Notes: generated by a model from the letters alone, not told the origin. Shown: positions 1-7,544, counted from the first letter of the stretch. The stretch is DNA of 9,083 nucleotides from an archaeon (GCA_024409165.1 JAKSUE010000038.1:1-9083), one strand, 5' to 3'. Translations and numbers: made by a program.

Positions 1-200
1 ATTGATATATGTATTATTATTATTATTTATATATGAGAGTTATAATGTAATATGAAGTTGATTACATATACAATAATATTGAATATACGATTAATTAAAA
101 TATATAAAAACAAAACAAATAATAAAATAAACAATCAACAAATCAATAAAAAGATAAGTTACATTGTCCGCCACAAATGATAGAAAATTAATACAATTAG
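1..200. other. A+T-rich intergenic stretch, no convincing gene
   Basis: This is the left part of the 367-base gap downstream of the adhesin gene. It is almost pure A+T, with a short TAT trinucleotide run near 12-27 and one small GC-richer patch around 165-176. No Shine-Dalgarno-like GGAG is visible on either strand. A TTTATATA box at 26-33 on the plus strand precedes a 42-codon plus-strand ORF (52-180) that is discussed as a weak finding. I see no tRNA-like or other structured RNA here. Confidence 0.6.
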
Positions 201-269
201 AAATTTAATAAAAATTTAATAAAAAAATAAGTAAAAATTTAATAAAAATTTAATAAAAAAAATAAGTAA
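201..269. repeat. Tandem 34/35-bp A+T repeat
   Basis: Two adjacent copies, 201-234 and 235-269, are identical apart from one extra A in the second. Each holds two AATTTAATAAAA-like segments followed by an A-run and AATAAGTAA. A degenerate third start follows at about 269-280. The repeat lies beyond the adhesin terminator. It is probably a slippage or local duplication product in low-complexity DNA, with no function that I can assign. Confidence 0.7.
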
Positions 270-328
270 AAATTAATAAAATAAAAAGAAAAAAGGTAAC
301 CTGATACAATCACCATAATTACCTTTTT
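268..328 (-). terminator. Stem-loop plus T-rich terminator of the adhesin gene
   Basis: A perfect 10-bp inverted repeat (AAAAAGGTAA at 290-299, TTACCTTTTT at 319-328) encloses a 19-nt loop. In the minus-strand transcript it follows the adhesin stop codon by about 40 nt. It is followed directly by a T-rich tract (about 295 down to 268, with runs of T6 and T5). Oligo-T tracts alone can terminate archaeal transcription; the hairpin adds support. It is positioned to end the adhesin transcript. Confidence 0.65.
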
Positions 329-367
329 CCACACAGCTATTTAAAAACATTAACTAAACAAAGATCA

Positions 368-1015
368 CTAAAAGACTAAAAGTCCTTTTGATTTAGAACT
401 AGAGACTTTTTTAGTTTTGGTTTTTACTTTGTAAGTTTTGTATTTTTTACCTTTGATTACAATAAGATTACCTGATTTTTTAACAGTGTAATACTTACTT
501 GTTGTATAAATAACAACTTTGTGAGTACCTATTTTGAGTGATTTTGTGTTTAATTTAGCTACTCCGTTGCTGTTGGTTTTTACAGTGTAAGTTTTGTATT
601 TTTTACCTGTGTAAACTCTGATTTTAAGGTAAAGGCCTTTTATTGGTTTTTTAGTTACTTTGTTTTTAATAGATACTGTGAAGTATTTATTAGCTCCTTT
701 TGTGTAGGTAACTTTTTTAGCAGTTACAATGGTAGGTGCTTTAGATACTTTAACTGAACTTGTTTTACTACTTGCATTATAATTACTATCAGCCACACTT
801 ACAATAACTTTATGTGTTCCAATACTAAGTTTAGAAGCACTATATTTAGCTATTCCGTTAGCATCAGTAGTTACAGTGACAGTTTTATAACTTGATCCTG
901 TGTAAACTTTTAATGAAAGTTTAAGTCCACTGACTGGATTTCCTTCCTTATTTACAACTTTTACTTGGAAGTATTTACCACTGTCATAAGTAGTACTTAA
1001 TGCAGTAGGAGTTAT
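368..1015 (-). other. C-terminal pair of basic beta modules and Lys-rich tail of the adhesin
   Basis: Two related modules of about 90 residues close the protein. Each follows the plan TY..GKYF.V.V.N(K)..P..GL.L...VYTG..YKT, then a TD/SNG.AK turn and a .S.K(L)..IGTHKVVI strand. The second is much richer in Lys than the first. It ends in a tail with YKTYKVKTKTKK and a KSKG stretch. Such modules are common at the C-terminus of adhesin-like proteins of Methanobacteriales. The high positive charge at the end farthest from the signal peptide suggests electrostatic attachment to the anionic wall or membrane, which is inference. Confidence 0.6.
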
Positions 1016-4000
1016 TATAACAGGCATTTTATTAACAACTAAATCACCAGTAGCATTAGAATCGAAGTATTTATCATCACCGTCATAAACTGCTTTAATT
1101 GTGTATTGTCCTACTTTAGTAGGTGTGTAAGTACAATTTGCAATTCCTTCTTTAACTTCAGAAACTCCAACTTTAATATCATTTACATAGAAAGTGACAA
1201 ATCCAGTAGCATCAGAAGCTAAATAAGCAGTTAAAACAACAGGTGAATAAACTTCTACAGATGTAGACTCAACAACTAAATTACTATTTGCTTTAATAAC
1301 AGTGAAATTAGCATATGCACTTGAACTATCATACTTATTATCACCATTGTATACTACAACAATTTTATAAGATTTACCAACTTCAAGATAACTTCCATTG
1401 ATTATAATAGGTTTATCCTTAACATCAACAGTTTCATTATAAATTACATTGTAAATCTTATCAGTTAAATAGATAGTTACATTTCCAGTAGCAGTTAAAG
1501 GTAAAACATTGAAATTAACAATAATGTCATCACCAATTGCAACAGTTTCAGATATATCTACATAAACAATAGTATCTTCTTTAGTTACAGTGAAATTACC
1601 AGAATCATATGATGGGTTATAAGTATCATCCCCATTATAGAAGACTTCAACTTTGTATTCACCAGATTTTAAATTATCTAAGATAACTTTAGTTTCAGAC
1701 ACATCAAAAGTACCATATTCTTCACCATTAATGAAGACAGTGTAATTTCCAGTAGCAGTTAATGGTAAAACTTGAATATCTAAAACAGCTATTCTGGTTT
1801 CATTATTATAATTAATTTCTAAATCAATGAAAGAAGAATTCATAGTTGAAAATACAGTAGTCTTTAATCCAGGTTTATATTTAGAATCACCATTATAAAT
1901 AACAGTGAATTTGTGAGTTCCCTCACCTAAACCAGGTATTTCTACAGTATTAATAGTTACATCATATTTACCAATGAGTTGTTCATCTGCATATAATAAA
2001 TATGAACCAGTAGCATCATCAGCTAATAAAGTAATTACTTTAAATATATCCTTATCATAATCATAGCTAACTCCCATATTTATATCTGAGTCATATCTAA
2101 TTGTGAAATTAGCAACATTCATGGAAGAATCATATTTAGAATCACCACTATAAGCCACAATTACATCATAGGATCCAGCAGTGAAATTATTTAAAACAAT
2201 TTCATGAGTAGAAACATCATAAGTCCCATATAAATTATTATTAACAAATACTTGATAAGAACCAGTAGCATCTATAGGCATAACATAAACAGTAAGAGTA
2301 GGAACTCTATCTTCATCATATTTCACACTTACAATAGTTTCAGAATCATATTTAACAACATCGAAATAATAGAAGTTTGAGGATTTTGAATAATTTGGAC
2401 TACCATTATAAGTAAGATAAACCTTATAATTAGCCCCATTTAAACATCCTAAATCAACTTTTGAATTAGTTACATCAACAGTTTTTGAAATAGCTTGACC
2501 CTCTTTATCTAAAACAGCAGTCCCATTTTCATAATAAAGAGCAATTGTTACATTACCTTCAGTAACAGAAGATAAACCATTAACAACATTTACATTAAAT
2601 TCAACAACAATATGTTCATCTACATAGTAAACTTCATCAACAATAGCAGAAATTTGAGTAATAGCTTTTGAAACCACTGTTACATCAGCTTCAGCAACAT
2701 TGGAGTTATAATAATCATCACCACTATATTCTGCAACAACTTTATAACATTTATTAGCTTCAAGGTTACTACCATCAAATATAACTGATTTCTCACCATC
2801 AGCAGTTAACACAACTGTTTTTTCATCAATAACTTTAACACCATCAATTAAATAGATAGTTACATTTCCACTAGCAGATGAAGGTAAAACATCAAAATTA
2901 ACAATAATGTCGTCACCAATCATAACAGTTTCAGGTACATCTACATAAACAGTAGCATCTTTTTTAGTTACAGTGAAATTACCATAATTATATGCAGGGT
3001 TATAAGTATCATCTCCACCATAGAAGACTTCAACTTCGTATTCTCCAGATTTTAAATTATCCAAGAGGACTTTAGTTACAGACACATCAAAAGTACCATA
3101 GTTTACACCATTAAGGAATACATTATAAGTTCCAGTAGCAGTTAATGGTAAAACTTGAATATTTAAAATAGCTACTTTTGTTTCATCATTATAATTAATT
3201 TCTAAATCAATATAAGAAGTATTCATAGTTGAAAAGACAGTAGTTTTTGATCCAGGTTTATATTTAGAATCACCATTATAAATAACAGTGAATTTGTGAG
3301 TTCCTTCACCTAAACCACGTATTTCTACTGTATTGGTATTTACATCATATTTACCAGTGATGTTTCCATCTGCATATAATACATATGTACCAGTAGCATC
3401 ATTAGGTAATAAAGTAATTACTTTAAATATATCATTATCATAATCATAACTAATTTTCATATCTATAGTTGGGTCATATCTAATTGTGAAATTATTAACA
3501 TCCATAGATGAATCATATTTAGAATCACCTTCATAAAATACAACTAAATCATAGAATCCACCATCTAAATCATTTAAAACAATTTCATGAGTAGAAACAT
3601 CATAAGTACCATATAACTCATCATTAACAAATACTTGATAAGAACCAGTAGCATCTCCAGGTAAGATGTAAACAGTAAGAGTAGGAACTCTATCTGCATC
3701 ATAATTAATACTTACAACAGTCTCAGAATCATGTTTAACAACATTGAAATAATAGAATTTTGAGGAATTTAAATAATTTGGACTACCATTATAAGTAAGA
3801 TAAATCTTATAAACATCCTCATTAAAACATCCTAAATCAACTTTTGAACTAGTTACATCAACAGTTTTTGAAATAGGATTACCTTCTTCATCTAAAACAG
3901 CAGTACCATTTTCATAATAAAGAGTAATTGTTACAGTACCTTCAGTAACAGGTAATAAAGAACCAACAACAGTTACATTAAATTCAACAACAATATTTTC

Positions 4001-7000
4001 ATTTACATAGTAAATATAATCAACATCAGCAGAAATTTGAGTAACCTCTTTTGAAACCACTATTAACTCAGCTTCAGCAATATCAGAATTATAATGAGCA
4101 TCACCACTATATTCTGCAATAATTTTATAAGATTCATCAGCTTTAACCAAAGAACCATTGATTATAATTGATTTATCATTTACATCAACAGTTTTTTGAT
4201 AAATTACATTGTGAGTTTTATCAGTTAAATAAATAGTTACATTTCCAGTAGCAGATGACGGTAAAACATTAAAATTAACAACAATATCATTTCCTTTTGT
4301 AATATAATCAGCCACATCTAATTCAATAAGAGCATTCATCATATCAACATTAAAACTAGTTGTAACGGTTCTATCATTATATCTTTCATCACCATAAGCT
4401 TTAACTGCAACATCATAAGTTCCTACTTCATAATTATCTCCTAAATCATACCTATCTTTAGGATTAAACTCAAGAGTAGATACAACTCCACCATCTTTTG
4501 AAATAACAAATTGAATTGTACCATTAAAATCAGATGGTAAACTGTCAATATATGCAACTGCATTAAAACCATAGGTAACATCATCTATAAATACATCAAA
4601 GTTTAAATCTTTTTTATTTACATTAATGATAACAGACTTAGTAGCAGGTACAAATTTATTATCACCAAGATATTTAACTTCAACCTCATTCTCACCTATT
4701 TTAAATTCTTTTAAAACAGCAGAAGCATATCCATCATTTAAATAAACAGACTTAACAAAAGTACCATCTACATAAATATCAGCTTGACCAGTAGCACCTC
4801 CAATACCTAATTTATCAGTAATAATAATTTCAATCTCAACATCTTCACCATAAGTAATAGAAGTAGTATTAGGAATCACATCCATGATTGAATCCTCTTT
4901 AACTATTAAACAAGAGAAATTAAATGCTGCAGAAGAATCAATATTAGAATCATTTTTAACTAAGAAAAATGTATAATAAGTACCTAAAGAAGGAATTACA
5001 CTTAAATCCATTATTACATTAGAACCATTTAATCCTAAAAGAATACCATTTGTATAATCTAAACTAACAGGAGTTAATTTAGTATTATTGAACCATTTAA
5101 TCTCATCAAAAGTACATTTACCAGTAACAAACTTATCCCACCAATCTTGAGTTGTAAAGAACCATACACCATTTGTTAAATTATAATTATTACCACCTAC
5201 AATTAAAGTAGCAGGAATATTAATTTTAGAACCTAAAACACCATTAATTTCACTTGGAACCACTAAAATAGTTGATTTACCATCAATTATAATTTGAGAA
5301 ACATTATTAGCTCCACCGTACATATCATTTCCTTTAAAAGTAAGTGAAACAATATATGTACCTTGAGGAAGTTTAGAACCATGATTATAACTAAATTCTC
5401 CTTTTTCATTATAAGTTGTATTTGTAGAAATTAAAGTATCTCCATTAACATCTTTAATCTGAATGAATATTATCTCATTAATAGGTAAAGGATTATTAGA
5501 ACTATCTAAAAGTTTACCTTTAATTATAAAATCATTATCAGTACTAGTTATATTTACATCAACAAATTTAGTACCTTTTTTAACAAAAATAATATATTGT
5601 GCATTTAATGGAGCAATATTTGGTTCTTTATCTGTTGAAAAAGTAATTGTATGTCTACCAATCAAATTATTAAGAGGTAAATTAATATATCCATTTCTAT
5701 CAGTAAGTCCAACTATTTCTGTTCTAGGTCCATTATCCAAAACATAATATACCTTTTTAAATGCATAAGGTAAATTTTTATTACCATTATAATATAACCT
5801 TAAGTCAATATTTACTTTTTCTGAAAAAGTATTAACAACATCTTTAACTAAATTAGTATCTAAAGAAACATATCCTTCTCCTAAACTAACTCTTTTACGG
5901 AATACTGGGCAACTATCAGTAGGTTCGTAAATATAGAATAAATGATCAGCAAAATAATCAAATCTAACTTCAAAAGTTCCTTTATTATGTTGATTCATTG
6001 GAACAACAGTATTTCTAAAAATTTCATCATTAACCTTTATGTAAAAAGGTAATGCAGGACAATTCGGCATATCATTTACTGGATTTTTATTAGAATCTAT
6101 AAAAACTAAAGTATAAGTTTTAATATCATATAAATTAGCATGGTTATCTCCTAAAAAGTCTTGAGATAGCCAACTTTGAATACATTTCTCTGCATGCTCA
6201 GTATTACCAATATTATTATAATTAAATCTGAAACACTGATCAAAAGTTATGTTTTGATTACGTCTAGAAGCATCAAGATATACAATATAGGTATTATCAA
6301 TTTTTGAATTATAAAAAATACATTTAGTTAATGAAATTGCTTGACGTCTATTCTCAAGATAAATAATACTAGCCTTCTTATCAGGTTTAACTGCATTATT
6401 TATAAAACTACATTTGGTTAATTTAACATTAGTAACATCAGCACCATTAAGAGAAATAATTCCATTTGACAATGCTTTACAATCAATAAAATTAGAATCT
6501 TTTATCTCTACCTGTGACTTACTATCTTGAATATAAATTGCAGCGCCCATTTCTGCAGTACAATTAATAAAATTACATCCTTCACAATAAAGTTTACCAT
6601 AACTATTAATAGCTCCACCCCAATGAGGTTTATTAGCCACATTTCCTAAATTCTTAAATGTACAATTATATAATTCGGCTTTACAATCATCATCACAAAC
6701 AAAAACACCTCCACTTTTAGAAGAGGGACCATGAATATGAGTATTTTGAATAGTTGTGTTAGTCATTTTAAGAGTGGATGAGTGACGTATAGTAATTACA
6801 CCTTTCTTATCAAATCCAAGATCAACTTTATTAATAAGACAATTATTCAGTTCTAAATAAGAAGAACCTGTTGCATAAATTAAACCTCCACGAAACTCAA
6901 AATTCCAAACAAGAGGTAATCCAAAACCATCAAAATTAATATTATTTAAAATAACAGTTTTACCATCATAAATTTCTAAAAATCTTCTATTTTGACCTAT

Positions 7001-7450
7001 CTCTAAAAACTCATGTATGAAAGTAAGGTTATTATCACAATGAATTACATGATTATTACCATTAATTATCAAAGTTTTAGATGCAAAATCATCATTATAT
7101 TTATAGTTCTTTGACTTTAAACAATCAGTAATATCTAAATCATTATTAATATTCAATGTAATTGTACCCTTTTGAACTCTCATATTTAACCATGCATTAC
7201 TCCACTCATCAGCATCATTAATATCATAAGTTTTACCATTTTCTGAACTTGAAGGACTACTTAAGTTTAGTTCAGTACCTGAATTATCCATTAGATTAAT
7301 AGAATTATCTTGAATATCACATTCAACAGTGTCAGTATTAGCTATTAAATCAACAGAATTATCTTGAATATCTGATTCAGCACTTACCGTACCCATTAAT
7401 AAAAAAATAGCTAAAATAACGCCGATTAATAATGTATATTTTTTATTAAT
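368..7450 (-). CDS. Giant secreted adhesin-like protein (beta-helix plus tandem Ig-like modules)
   Basis: Predicted surface protein of 2,360 residues, probably an adhesin or wall-spanning protein. The start is placed at an AUU codon (7448-7450) rather than the first ATG (7394-7396), which has no ribosome binding site and would cut the signal peptide. The longer form has a basic N-terminus, a hydrophobic core and a VSA-ES cleavage site (residues 24/25). Domains by eye: an 18-residue tandem repeat (26-61); a right-handed beta-helix with FxxC/FxxN and GGAI coils (about 75-425); a divergent region with carrier-like beta modules (about 430-850); Ig-like modules of the Big_3_5 kind, ending in YxGDxxY, from about 850 to 2146, including a duplicated five-module block (1038-1957); two related basic modules (about 2147-2325); and a Lys-rich tail. 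N-x-S/T sequons are frequent. I see no LPXTG motif, C-terminal transmembrane segment or recognisable pseudomurein-binding repeat. The adhesin role is inferred from architecture; the ligand is unknown. Confidence 0.9.
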   Translation of the reverse strand: MNKKYTLLIGVILAIFLLMGTVSAESDIQDNSVDLIANTDTVECDIQDNSINLMDNSGTELNLSSPSSSENGKTYDINDADEWSNAWLNMRVQKGTITLNINNDLDITDCLKSKNYKYNDDFASKTLIINGNNHVIHCDNNLTFIHEFLEIGQNRRFLEIYDGKTVILNNINFDGFGLPLVWNFEFRGGLIYATGSSYLELNNCLINKVDLGFDKKGVITIRHSSTLKMTNTTIQNTHIHGPSSKSGGVFVCDDDCKAELYNCTFKNLGNVANKPHWGGAINSYGKLYCEGCNFINCTAEMGAAIYIQDSKSQVEIKDSNFIDCKALSNGIISLNGADVTNVKLTKCSFINNAVKPDKKASIIYLENRRQAISLTKCIFYNSKIDNTYIVYLDASRRNQNITFDQCFRFNYNNIGNTEHAEKCIQSWLSQDFLGDNHANLYDIKTYTLVFIDSNKNPVNDMPNCPALPFYIKVNDEIFRNTVVPMNQHNKGTFEVRFDYFADHLFYIYEPTDSCPVFRKRVSLGEGYVSLDTNLVKDVVNTFSEKVNIDLRLYYNGNKNLPYAFKKVYYVLDNGPRTEIVGLTDRNGYINLPLNNLIGRHTITFSTDKEPNIAPLNAQYIIFVKKGTKFVDVNITSTDNDFIIKGKLLDSSNNPLPINEIIFIQIKDVNGDTLISTNTTYNEKGEFSYNHGSKLPQGTYIVSLTFKGNDMYGGANNVSQIIIDGKSTILVVPSEINGVLGSKINIPATLIVGGNNYNLTNGVWFFTTQDWWDKFVTGKCTFDEIKWFNNTKLTPVSLDYTNGILLGLNGSNVIMDLSVIPSLGTYYTFFLVKNDSNIDSSAAFNFSCLIVKEDSIMDVIPNTTSITYGEDVEIEIIITDKLGIGGATGQADIYVDGTFVKSVYLNDGYASAVLKEFKIGENEVEVKYLGDNKFVPATKSVIINVNKKDLNFDVFIDDVTYGFNAVAYIDSLPSDFNGTIQFVISKDGGVVSTLEFNPKDRYDLGDNYEVGTYDVAVKAYGDERYNDRTVTTSFNVDMMNALIELDVADYITKGNDIVVNFNVLPSSATGNVTIYLTDKTHNVIYQKTVDVNDKSIIINGSLVKADESYKIIAEYSGDAHYNSDIAEAELIVVSKEVTQISADVDYIYYVNENIVVEFNVTVVGSLLPVTEGTVTITLYYENGTAVLDEEGNPISKTVDVTSSKVDLGCFNEDVYKIYLTYNGSPNYLNSSKFYYFNVVKHDSETVVSINYDADRVPTLTVYILPGDATGSYQVFVNDELYGTYDVSTHEIVLNDLDGGFYDLVVFYEGDSKYDSSMDVNNFTIRYDPTIDMKISYDYDNDIFKVITLLPNDATGTYVLYADGNITGKYDVNTNTVEIRGLGEGTHKFTVIYNGDSKYKPGSKTTVFSTMNTSYIDLEINYNDETKVAILNIQVLPLTATGTYNVFLNGVNYGTFDVSVTKVLLDNLKSGEYEVEVFYGGDDTYNPAYNYGNFTVTKKDATVYVDVPETVMIGDDIIVNFDVLPSSASGNVTIYLIDGVKVIDEKTVVLTADGEKSVIFDGSNLEANKCYKVVAEYSGDDYYNSNVAEADVTVVSKAITQISAIVDEVYYVDEHIVVEFNVNVVNGLSSVTEGNVTIALYYENGTAVLDKEGQAISKTVDVTNSKVDLGCLNGANYKVYLTYNGSPNYSKSSNFYYFDVVKYDSETIVSVKYDEDRVPTLTVYVMPIDATGSYQVFVNNNLYGTYDVSTHEIVLNNFTAGSYDVIVAYSGDSKYDSSMNVANFTIRYDSDINMGVSYDYDKDIFKVITLLADDATGSYLLYADEQLIGKYDVTINTVEIPGLGEGTHKFTVIYNGDSKYKPGLKTTVFSTMNSSFIDLEINYNNETRIAVLDIQVLPLTATGNYTVFINGEEYGTFDVSETKVILDNLKSGEYKVEVFYNGDDTYNPSYDSGNFTVTKEDTIVYVDISETVAIGDDIIVNFNVLPLTATGNVTIYLTDKIYNVIYNETVDVKDKPIIINGSYLEVGKSYKIVVVYNGDNKYDSSSAYANFTVIKANSNLVVESTSVEVYSPVVLTAYLASDATGFVTFYVNDIKVGVSEVKEGIANCTYTPTKVGQYTIKAVYDGDDKYFDSNATGDLVVNKMPVIITPTALSTTYDSGKYFQVKVVNKEGNPVSGLKLSLKVYTGSSYKTVTVTTDANGIAKYSASKLSIGTHKVIVSVADSNYNASSKTSSVKVSKAPTIVTAKKVTYTKGANKYFTVSIKNKVTKKPIKGLYLKIRVYTGKKYKTYTVKTNSNGVAKLNTKSLKIGTHKVVIYTTSKYYTVKKSGNLIVIKGKKYKTYKVKTKTKKVSSSKSKGLLVF
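1300..1578 (-). repeat. Third, partial copy of the Ig block (module A3, mosaic)
   Basis: About 93 codons matching the first module of the 460-residue block. Its opening (YVDISETVAIGDDIIVNF) follows the second copy. Its middle (IYLTDKIYNVIY, then DVKDKPIIING) follows the first copy. Its end (YNGDNKYDSSSAYANFTV) looks like the end of a different module type (C). After it the repeat register is lost and a distinct Ig module begins. Confidence 0.75.
1579..2961 (-). repeat. Large in-frame repeat, second copy (five Ig modules)
   Basis: Second copy of a unit of about 1,383 bp (461 codons) in the adhesin gene. It holds five Ig-like modules of about 92 residues in the order A (SASGNVTIYL), B (TEGNVTIALYYENG), C (IDATGSYQVFV), D (DDATGSYLLYAD) and E (LTATGNYTVFING). 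The order and spacing match the upstream copy. Protein identity in module D is roughly 80% by eye. A 55-bp stretch (1867-1921) is identical in DNA to 3250-3304. Confidence 0.85.
2962..4338 (-). repeat. Large in-frame repeat, first copy (five Ig modules)
   Basis: First copy (in reading direction) of the five-module Ig block, 1,377 bp or 459 codons. Modules in order: A (SSATGNVTIYLTDK), B (TEGTVTITLYYENG), C (GDATGSYQVFV), D (NDATGTYVLYAD), E (LTATGTYNVFLNG). Each ends in a YxGDxxY-like strand, except B, which has YNGSPNY in both copies. The shared exception shows that the whole block was duplicated rather than single modules. Confidence 0.85.
6170..7229 (-). other. Right-handed beta-helix region of the adhesin
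   Basis: Residues about 75-427. The region starts with a segment resembling the lead-in of parallel beta-helix surface proteins (TLIINGNNHVIHCDN, then ILNNINFDGFG). It continues as irregular coils with N..F.(N/D)C and GGAI motifs, such as LYNCTFKN, CEGCNFINC and LTKCSFINN. These resemble polymorphic-outer-membrane-protein and pectate-lyase-like coils. No catalytic residues of a polysaccharide lyase can be claimed. It is probably a structural or ligand-binding stalk exposed near the N-terminus. Confidence 0.65.
7268..7375 (-). repeat. 54-bp tandem duplication just after the signal peptide
   Basis: Residues 26-43 and 44-61 are two copies of an 18-residue unit, (S/C)DIQDNS(V/I)(D/N)L followed by a T/G-containing stretch. 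At DNA level an 18-bp core is identical (7301-7318 and 7355-7372), which gives an exact 54-bp period. The unit is acidic and lies between the cleavage site and the beta-helix, in a likely flexible linker. Confidence 0.8.
7379..7450 (-). other. Signal peptide of the adhesin, read from an AUU start
   Basis: The 18 in-frame codons upstream of the first ATG encode (M)INKKYTLLIGVILAIFLL, which continues into MGTVSA-E. This is a textbook Sec signal peptide: two Lys at the N-terminus, a long aliphatic core and an Ala at -1 with Val at -3. An in-frame TAA at 7463-7465 closes the frame upstream, so the start must lie between 7462 and 7394. None of the codons in that interval above 7396 is ATG, GTG or TTG. 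Confidence 0.8.
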
Positions 7451-7456
7451 TATAAT

Positions 7457-7464
7457 ACCTCCTT
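7457..7464 (-). promoter_or_regulatory. Strong ribosome binding site of the adhesin gene
   Basis: The minus strand reads AAGGAGGT here, a near-perfect complement of the 3' end of archaeal 16S rRNA. From the last G of GGAGG (7458) to the AUU at 7450 there are 7 nt, the usual spacing. An AUA at 7453 would be spaced 4 nt, and the ATG at 7396 would be about 60 nt away. This site therefore decides the start call. Confidence 0.8.
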
Positions 7465-7474
7465 AAATTTGTAA

Positions 7475-7530
7475 TATATAAATAATTTTTATATTTGAAT
7501 AATTTTTATTCTAAAGTAACTTTTATATTT
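7475..7530 (-). promoter_or_regulatory. Possible promoter elements of the adhesin gene
   Basis: Three TATA-like boxes face the adhesin on the minus strand: AAATATAAAA at 7487-7496 and again at 7521-7530 (in the 24-bp repeats), and TTTATATA at 7475-7482. With the usual distance of about 25 nt, the box at 7487-7496 would start transcription near 7467, just upstream of the ribosome binding site. The TTTATATA box fits the consensus best, but it would start near 7453, inside or past that site. Which box is used cannot be told from sequence. Confidence 0.35.
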
Positions 7531-7544
7531 GAATAATTTTTATT
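7487..7544. repeat. Perfect 24-bp direct repeat with TATA-like core
   Basis: The 24 bp at 7487-7510 and 7521-7544 are identical, spaced with a 34-bp period. On the minus strand each copy contains CAAATATAAAA, a plausible archaeal TATA element. The distal copy overlaps the stop codon of the membrane protein gene (7540-7542). Confidence 0.85.

Noticed and set aside
201..269. A-rich tandem repeat as a replication origin or attachment site
   Set aside because: No origin-binding motif, tRNA gene or integrase accompanies it; low-complexity duplication is sufficient explanation.
1300..4338. Regularly spaced repeats as a possible CRISPR array
   Set aside because: The repeats are in-frame protein modules of about 276 bp within a 1.38-kb block, diverged at codon level, with no short identical repeat and unique spacer pattern.
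5463..5747. 94-codon plus-strand ORF
   Set aside because: It lies wholly antisense to the adhesin coding region, has no ribosome binding site, and its hydrophobic composition follows from the complementary frame. Shadow of the real gene.
368..7396. Adhesin start at the ATG at 7394-7396
   Set aside because: No Shine-Dalgarno site precedes it and it falls inside the signal peptide hydrophobic core; the upstream frame with AAGGAGGT is better.
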